A stretch of DNA of 64,000 nt from Hirudinaria manillensis (lineage: Eukaryota; Annelida; Clitellata; Hirudinida; Hirudinidae). The stretch lies in contig CM067530.1 of assembly GCA_034509925.1 (NCBI GenBank), positions 1,534,001-1,598,000 on the forward strand, read 5' to 3'. A program made the translations under genes and the position numbers. The notes under the pieces are model-generated. The model was not told where the DNA came from and did no database searches. It saw nothing but the letters and a program-made list of their open reading frames with translations. Within the stretch, counting starts at the first letter, position 1, and each line of letters begins with the position of its first letter. Below, piece by piece: positions 59,658 to 64,000 of this stretch.

Positions 59658-59749
59658 TCCCGCGAGACGGAGTCGAACCGCCGACCTAAGGATGCCCGTC
59701 GCAATCAACACACTACAGTCCTCCGCTCTACCAACTGAGCTATCACGGG
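59658..59749 (-). tRNA. tRNA-Tyr (GTA), intron-containing
   Basis: Minus-strand gene of 92 bases. Acceptor CCCGTGA pairs with TCGCGGG, discriminator A. A box TAGCTCAGTTGG and B box GGTTCGACTCC are intact. The anticodon loop CTGTAGA carries GTA and is split by a 19-base intron (59694-59712) after position 37, the canonical site for eukaryotic tRNA-Tyr. A TTTT Pol III stop lies six bases after the gene. The mature tRNA would be 73 bases. Confidence 0.97.
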
Positions 59750-59864
59750 AGTACAAGAAAAAACTCGTTTTCAAGCCTCAAAACGAGTTCCTCGAGCCTC
59801 AAATAAGAGCAAAACGCCCACCTTACAATCGTACTCTTCCTTCGGACGGACCGTCAAAACTCCT

Positions 59865-59956
59865 TCCCGCGAGACGGAGTCGAACCGCCGACCTAAGGAT
59901 GCCCGTCGCAATCAACACACTACAGTCCTCCGCTCTACCAACTGAGCTATCACGGG
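59865..59956 (-). tRNA. tRNA-Tyr (GTA), intron-containing
   Basis: Same sequence as the 59658 copy. Confidence 0.97.
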
Positions 59957-60071
59957 AGTACAAGAAAAAACTCGTTTTCAAGCCTCAAAACGAGTTCCTC
60001 GAGCCTCAAATAAGAGCAAAACGCCCACCTTACAATCGTACTCTTCCTTCGGACGGACCGTCAAAACTCCT

Positions 60072-60163
60072 TCCCGCGAGACGGAGTCGAACCGCCGACC
60101 TAAGGATGCCCGTCGCAATCAACACACTACAGTCCTCCGCTCTACCAACTGAGCTATCACGGG
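60072..60163 (-). tRNA. tRNA-Tyr (GTA), intron-containing
   Basis: Same sequence as the 59658 copy. Confidence 0.97.
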
Positions 60164-60278
60164 AGTACAAGAAAAAACTCGTTTTCAAGCCTCAAAACGA
60201 GTTCCTCGAGCCTCAAATAAGAGCAAAACGCCCACCTTACAATCGTACTCTTCCTTCGGACGGACCGTCAAAACTCCT

Positions 60279-60370
60279 TCCCGCGAGACGGAGTCGAACC
60301 GCCGACCTAAGGATGCCCGTCGCAATCAACACACTACAGTCCTCCGCTCTACCAACTGAGCTATCACGGG
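60279..60370 (-). tRNA. tRNA-Tyr (GTA), intron-containing
   Basis: Same sequence as the 59658 copy. Confidence 0.97.
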
Positions 60371-60485
60371 AGTACAAGAAAAAACTCGTTTTCAAGCCTC
60401 AAAACGAGTTCCTCGAGCCTCAAATAAGAGCAAAACGCCCACCTTACAATCGTACTCTTCCTTCGGACGGACCGTCAAAACACCT

Positions 60486-60577
60486 TCCCGCGAGACGGAG
60501 TCGAACCGCCGACCTAAGGATGCCCGTCGCAATCAACACACTACAGTCCTCCGCTCTACCAACTGAGCTATCACGGG
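60486..60577 (-). tRNA. tRNA-Tyr (GTA), intron-containing
   Basis: tRNA identical to the 59658 copy; the 3' flank has CACCTT instead of CTCCTT. The TTTT terminator is kept. Confidence 0.97.
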
Positions 60578-60692
60578 AGTACAAGAAAAAACTCGTTTTC
60601 AAGCCTCAAAACGAGTTCCTCGAGCCTCTCCGAAGAACAAAACGCCCACCTTACAATCGTACTCTTCCTTCGGGCGGACCGTCAAAACTCCT

Positions 60693-60784
60693 TCCCGCGA
60701 GACGGAGTCGAACCGCCGACCTAAGGATGCCCGTCGCAATCAACACACTACAGTCCTCCGCTCTACCAACTGAGCTATCACGGG
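60693..60784 (-). tRNA. tRNA-Tyr (GTA), intron-containing
   Basis: tRNA identical to the 59658 copy; the 3' flank is of the TCCGAAGAAC type with GGGCGG. Confidence 0.97.
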
Positions 60785-60899
60785 AGTACAAGAAAAAACT
60801 CGTTTTCAAGCCTCAAAACGAGTTCCTCGAGCCTCAAATAAGAGCAAAACGCCCACCTTACAATCGTACTCTTCCTTCGGACGGACCGTCAAAACTCCT

Positions 60900-60991
60900 T
60901 CCCGCGAGACGGAGTCGAACCGCCGACCTAAGGATGCCCGTCGCAATCAACACACTACAGTCCTCCGCTCTACCAACTGAGCTATCACGGG
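60900..60991 (-). tRNA. tRNA-Tyr (GTA), intron-containing
   Basis: Same sequence as the 59658 copy. Confidence 0.97.
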
Positions 60992-61106
60992 AGTACAAGA
61001 AAAAACTCGTTTTCAAGCCTCAAAACGAGTTCCTCGAGCCTCTCCGAAGAACAAAACGCCCACCTTACAATCGTACTCTTCCTTCGGACGGACCGTCAAA
61101 ACTCCT

Positions 61107-61198
61107 TCCCGCGAGACGGAGTCGAACCGCCGACCTAAGGATGCCCGTCGCAATCAACACACTACAGTCCTCCGCTCTACCAACTGAGCTATCACGGG
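61107..61198 (-). tRNA. tRNA-Tyr (GTA), intron-containing
   Basis: tRNA identical to the 59658 copy; 3' flank of the TCCGAAGAAC type. Confidence 0.97.
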
Positions 61199-61313
61199 AG
61201 TACAAGAAAAAACTCGTTTTCAAGCCTCAAAACGAGTTCCTCGAGCCTCAAATAAGAGCAAAACGCCCACCTTACAATCGTACTCTTCCTTCGGACGGAC
61301 CGTCAAAACTCCT

Positions 61314-61405
61314 TCCCGCGAGACGGAGTCGAACCGCCGACCTAAGGATGCCCGTCGCAATCAACACACTACAGTCCTCCGCTCTACCAACTGAGCTATC
61401 ACGGG
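61314..61405 (-). tRNA. tRNA-Tyr (GTA), intron-containing
   Basis: Same sequence as the 59658 copy. Confidence 0.97.
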
Positions 61406-61520
61406 AGTACAAGAAAAAACTCGTTTTCAAGCCTCAAAACGAGTTCCTCGAGCCTCAAATAAGAGCAAAACGCCCACCTTACAATCGTACTCTTCCTTCG
61501 GACGGACCGTCAAAACTCCT

Positions 61521-61612
61521 TCCCGCGAGACGGAGTCGAACCGCCGACCTAAGGATGCCCGTCGCAATCAACACACTACAGTCCTCCGCTCTACCAACTG
61601 AGCTATCACGGG
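61521..61612 (-). tRNA. tRNA-Tyr (GTA), intron-containing
   Basis: Same sequence as the 59658 copy. Confidence 0.97.
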
Positions 61613-61727
61613 AGTACAAGAAAAAACTCGTTTTCAAGCCTCAAAACGAGTTCCTCGAGCCTCAAATAAGAGCAAAACGCCCACCTTACAATCGTACTCT
61701 TCCTTCGGACGGACCGTCAAAACTCCT

Positions 61728-61819
61728 TCCCGCGAGACGGAGTCGAACCGCCGACCTAAGGATGCCCGTCGCAATCAACACACTACAGTCCTCCGCTCTA
61801 CCAACTGAGCTATCACGGG
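61728..61819 (-). tRNA. tRNA-Tyr (GTA), intron-containing
   Basis: Same sequence as the 59658 copy. Confidence 0.97.
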
Positions 61820-61934
61820 AGTACAAGAAAAAACTCGTTTTCAAGCCTCAAAACGAGTTCCTCGAGCCTCAAATAAGAGCAAAACGCCCACCTTACAATC
61901 GTACTCTTCCTTCGGGCGGACCGTCAAAACTCCT

Positions 61935-62026
61935 TCCCGCGAGACGGAGTCGAACCGCCGACCTAAGGATGCCCGTCGCAATCAACACACTACAGTCCTC
62001 CGCTCTACCAACTGAGCTATCACGGG
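61935..62026 (-). tRNA. tRNA-Tyr (GTA), intron-containing
   Basis: tRNA identical to the 59658 copy; the 3' flank has GGGCGG. Confidence 0.97.
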
Positions 62027-62141
62027 AGTACAAGAAAAAACTCGTTTTCAAGCCTCAAAACGAGTTCCTCGAGCCTCAAATAAGAGCAAAACGCCCACCT
62101 TACAATCGTACTCTTCCTTCGGACGGACCGTCAAAACTCCT

Positions 62142-62233
62142 TCCCGCGAGACGGAGTCGAACCGCCGACCTAAGGATGCCCGTCGCAATCAACACACTAC
62201 AGTCCTCCGCTCTACCAACTGAGCTATCACGGG
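62142..62233 (-). tRNA. tRNA-Tyr (GTA), intron-containing
   Basis: Same sequence as the 59658 copy. Confidence 0.97.
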
Positions 62234-62348
62234 AGTACAAGAAAAAACTCGTTTTCAAGCCTCAAAACGAGTTCCTCGAGCCTCTCCGAAGAACAAAACG
62301 CCCACCTTACAATCGTACTCTTCCTTCGGACGGACCGTCAAAACTCCT

Positions 62349-62440
62349 TCCCGCGAGACGGAGTCGAACCGCCGACCTAAGGATGCCCGTCGCAATCAAC
62401 ACACTACAGTCCTCCGCTCTACCAACTGAGCTATCACGGG
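62349..62440 (-). tRNA. tRNA-Tyr (GTA), intron-containing
   Basis: tRNA identical to the 59658 copy; 3' flank of the TCCGAAGAAC type. Confidence 0.97.
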
Positions 62441-62555
62441 AGTACAAGAAAAAACTCGTTTTCAAGCCTCAAAACGAGTTCCTCGAGCCTCAAATAAGAG
62501 CAAAACGCCCACCTTACAATCGTACTCTTCCTTCGGACGGACCGTCAAAACTCCT

Positions 62556-62647
62556 TCCCGCGAGACGGAGTCGAACCGCCGACCTAAGGATGCCCGTCGC
62601 AATCAACACACTACAGTCCTCCGCTCTACCAACTGAGCTATCACGGG
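62556..62647 (-). tRNA. tRNA-Tyr (GTA), intron-containing
   Basis: Same sequence as the 59658 copy. Confidence 0.97.
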
Positions 62648-62762
62648 AGTACAAGAAAAAACTCGTTTTCAAGCCTCAAAACGAGTTCCTCGAGCCTCAA
62701 ATAAGAGCAAAACGCCCACCTTACAATCGTACTCTTCCTTCGGACGGACCGTCAAAACTCCT

Positions 62763-62854
62763 TCCCGCGAGACGGAGTCGAACCGCCGACCTAAGGATGC
62801 CCGTCGCAATCAACACACTACAGTCCTCCGCTCTACCAACTGAGCTATCACGGG
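62763..62854 (-). tRNA. tRNA-Tyr (GTA), intron-containing
   Basis: Same sequence as the 59658 copy. Confidence 0.97.
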
Positions 62855-62969
62855 AGTACAAGAAAAAACTCGTTTTCAAGCCTCAAAACGAGTTCCTCGA
62901 GCCTCAAATAAGAGCAAAACGCCCACCTTACAATCGTACTCTTCCTTCGGGCGGACCGTCAAAACTCCT

Positions 62970-63061
62970 TCCCGCGAGACGGAGTCGAACCGCCGACCTA
63001 AGGATGCCCGTCGCAATCAACACACTACAGTCCTCCGCTCTACCAACTGAGCTATCGCGGG
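62970..63061 (-). tRNA. tRNA-Tyr (GTA), intron-containing, acceptor variant
   Basis: The only complete copy with a change inside the tRNA. The 5' acceptor strand is CCCGCGA instead of CCCGTGA, which turns a T-G wobble pair into C-G. Fully foldable; the 3' flank has GGGCGG. Confidence 0.96.
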
Positions 63062-63176
63062 AGTACAAGAAAAAACTCGTTTTCAAGCCTCAAAACGAGT
63101 TCCTCGAGCCTCTCCGAAGAACAAAACGCCCACCTTACAATCGTACTCTTCCTTCGGACGGACCGTCAAAACTCCT

Positions 63177-63268
63177 TCCCGCGAGACGGAGTCGAACCGC
63201 CGACCTAAGGATGCCCGTCGCAATCAACACACTACAGTCCTCCGCTCTACCAACTGAGCTATCACGGG
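63177..63268 (-). tRNA. tRNA-Tyr (GTA), intron-containing
   Basis: tRNA identical to the 59658 copy; 3' flank of the TCCGAAGAAC type. Confidence 0.97.
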
Positions 63269-63383
63269 AGTACAAGAAAAAACTCGTTTTCAAGCCTCAA
63301 AACGAGTTCCTCGAGCCTCAAATAAGAGCAAAACGCCCACCTTACAATCGTACTCTTCCTTCGGACGGACCGTCAAAACACCT

Positions 63384-63475
63384 TCCCGCGAGACGGAGTC
63401 GAACCGCCGACCTAAGGATGCCCGTCGCAATCAACACACTACAGTCCTCCGCTCTACCAACTGAGCTATCACGGG
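63384..63475 (-). tRNA. tRNA-Tyr (GTA), intron-containing
   Basis: tRNA identical to the 59658 copy; the 3' flank has CACCTT, as at 60486. Confidence 0.97.
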
Positions 63476-63590
63476 AGTACAAGAAAAAACTCGTTTTCAA
63501 GCCTCAAAACGAGTTCCTCGAGCCTCTCCGAAGAACAAAACGCCCACCTTACAATCGTACTCTTCCTTCGGGCGGACCGTCAAAACTCCT

Positions 63591-63682
63591 TCCCGCGAGA
63601 CGGAGTCGAACCGCCGACCTAAGGATGCCCGTCGCAATCAACACACTACAGTCCTCCGCTCTACCAACTGAGCTATCACGGG
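63591..63682 (-). tRNA. tRNA-Tyr (GTA), intron-containing
   Basis: tRNA identical to the 59658 copy; 3' flank of the TCCGAAGAAC type with GGGCGG, as at 60693. Confidence 0.97.
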
Positions 63683-63797
63683 AGTACAAGAAAAAACTCG
63701 TTTTCAAGCCTCAAAACGAGTTCCTCGAGCCTCAAATAAGAGCAAAACGCCCACCTTACAATCGTACTCTTCCTTCGGACGGACCGTCAAAACTCCT

Positions 63798-63889
63798 TCC
63801 CGCGAGACGGAGTCGAACCGCCGACCTAAGGATGCCCGTCGCAATCAACACACTACAGTCCTCCGCTCTACCAACTGAGCTATCACGGG
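63798..63889 (-). tRNA. tRNA-Tyr (GTA), intron-containing
   Basis: Last complete copy in the window, same sequence as the 59658 copy. The following unit is cut by the window end before its tRNA. Confidence 0.97.
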
Positions 63890-64000
63890 AGTACAAGAAA
63901 AAACTCGTTTTCAAGCCTCAAAACGAGTTCCTCGAGCCTCTCCGAAGAACAAAACGCCCACCTTACAATCGTACTCTTCCTTCGGACGGACCGTCAAAAC

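Larger units (their letters stand above)
59459..64000 (-). repeat. Tandem array of 207-bp tRNA-Tyr units (at least 22 copies)
   Basis: From the left edge to the window end the sequence repeats with an exact 207-bp period and no insertions or deletions; the array continues past the window. Each unit holds one 92-bp intron-containing tRNA-Tyr gene on the minus strand and a 115-bp spacer. The spacer has, in transcription order after the tRNA, a TTTT Pol III terminator, a conserved stretch, and then a 10-bp inverted repeat with an 8-base loop followed by a T-run ahead of the next tRNA. Units differ at only a few sites: spacer type AAATAAGAGC or TCCGAAGAAC, GGACGG or GGGCGG, and CTCCTT or CACCTT. 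Confidence 0.97.

Noticed and set aside
59459-64000. CRISPR-like regular array
   Set aside because: The whole 207-bp unit is conserved, not just a short repeat with unique spacers, and each unit contains a clear eukaryotic tRNA-Tyr.

Overview
The window is AT-rich, intron-containing nuclear DNA of an invertebrate animal. Exons are short and separated by many GT-AG introns of about 60-1000 bp, and the intergenic DNA is full of (TAA)n-type microsatellites. The best taxonomic clue is the intermediate filament gene at 18.4-22.1 kb: it has the long (about 42 residues longer than vimentin), lamin-like coil 1B and keeps a lamin tail domain, the architecture of protostome cytoplasmic filaments. Together with the AT-richness this suggests a lophotrochozoan (annelid, mollusc or relative); the species cannot be read from the sequence. 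All spliced gene models were assembled by eye from reading frame, splice consensus and intron phase; no transcript evidence was available.

Layout. 0-5.5 kb: mostly non-coding, with a 140-bp direct repeat and a possible frame-damaged gene remnant near 4.2-4.8 kb. 5.5-13.9 kb (+): a large gene, or two adjacent genes, for an unrecognised multipass membrane protein with a big cysteine-bearing ectodomain. 14.3-17.4 kb (-): a 12-exon gene, tentatively PPP1R36-like. 18.4-22.05 kb (-): the intermediate filament gene with a TATA promoter. 26.3-28.7 kb (-): a GFI1/Senseless-type four-zinc-finger repressor whose third intron holds long ATTAT and ATT microsatellites. 28.7-31.6 kb: promoter-like sequence and poorly resolved exons. 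32.0-35.6 and 36.5-40.6 kb (-): tandem paralogues of a GH13 maltase/SLC3-type protein with gene-conversion-like identity patches. 42.1-43.5 kb (-): profilin, divergent from RNF181 (+, 43.9-44.8 kb). 46.2-52.9 kb (+): complete 20-exon cytosolic Xaa-Pro aminopeptidase (XPNPEP1). 53.8-57.7 kb (-): a short PGC-1/Spargel-type coactivator with LxxLL, arginine-serine region and RRM. 59.46 kb to the window end: a tandem array of at least 22 copies of an intron-containing tRNA-Tyr(GTA) gene in a strict 207-bp unit, all on the minus strand.

The genes are ordinary single-copy animal genes and do not form a pathway. The most unusual pieces are the tRNA-Tyr array, in which every unit carries a perfect hairpin followed by a T-run ahead of the tRNA, and the large unrecognised membrane protein gene at 5.5-13.9 kb.
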